This document shows, in pieces, positions 63,995-64,000 of a stretch of 64,000 bases of DNA (its first letter is position 1; each line of letters opens with the position of its first letter). The position numbers were made by a program, and so were the translations under genes. The notes under the pieces were generated by a model that worked only from the letters and a program-made list of their open reading frames with translations, did no database searches and was not told the origin of the DNA. Source of the stretch: Pseudomonas tohonis (GTDB lineage: Bacteria > Pseudomonadota > Gammaproteobacteria > Pseudomonadales > Pseudomonadaceae); the NCBI RefSeq assembly GCF_012767755.2, contig NZ_AP023189.1:4714001-4778000 (forward strand). The letters run 5' to 3'.

Positions 63995-64000
63995 CTCGAT

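Overview
The window is a high-GC stretch of a Pseudomonas chromosome. The evidence is a heterodimeric arginine N-succinyltransferase (aruF/aruG), an aotJQMOP-argR arginine uptake operon ending in an AraC-type ArgR, phhRABC, oprH-phoP-phoQ and an N-acetylglutaminylglutamine amide (NAGGN) osmolyte cluster. Gene order resembles three P. aeruginosa segments joined together (from memory of that genome): the aru/aot/acs/phh/fumC2 block, the thiolase/polyphosphate/NAGGN/hybrid-kinase block, and oprH-phoPQ. There is no prophage, insertion sequence, CRISPR array, rRNA or tRNA that I can see.

Layout. 1-9000: threonine aldolase and the arginine succinyltransferase operon (aruC-F-G-D-B, a small His-tailed protein, aruE), all on the minus strand, behind an ArgR operator. 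9240-11350: a divergent GNAT acetyltransferase / MocR regulator pair. 11470-17000: argR and the arginine/ornithine ABC transporter, behind a second ArgR operator. 17450-20900: acetyl-CoA synthetase, an SMR-type transporter pair, and a candidate small RNA whose promoter region resembles that of acs. 20930-25150: PhhR and the phenylalanine hydroxylase operon. 25200-34350: mixed housekeeping genes, a chemoreceptor, a protein made wholly of 14 short repeats, an unknown membrane protein and an aromatic amino acid permease. 34350-43800: ABC exporter, DsbA-like protein, TrhO, BolA, DUF2059, DUF2804, class II fumarase, quinone reductase-like flavoprotein, EamA transporter and a DUF6316-like protein. 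43780-44310: tandem intergenic repeats. 44400-49400: thiolase, polyphosphate:AMP phosphotransferase and MnmC. 49450-51820: a CstR-like repressor with rhodanese, permease and persulfide dioxygenase. 51950-56730: NAGGN synthesis and hydrolase genes. 56790-60760: hybrid sensor kinase and small proteins. 61050-63770: phoQ, phoP, oprH.

The first third is a nitrogen/carbon unit: arginine is imported (Aot), degraded to glutamate and succinate (Aru), with ArgR sites in front of both operons; phenylalanine is converted through tyrosine to 4-hydroxyphenylpyruvate (Phh). The later third is about stress: sulfide/persulfide handling, osmotic protection, and the low-magnesium/cationic peptide response. The most unusual items are the small RNA with an exposed UCUCCC loop, the 14-repeat solenoid protein, the leader peptide and paired palindromes around the CstR-like gene, and several perfect inverted repeats inside or between operons.
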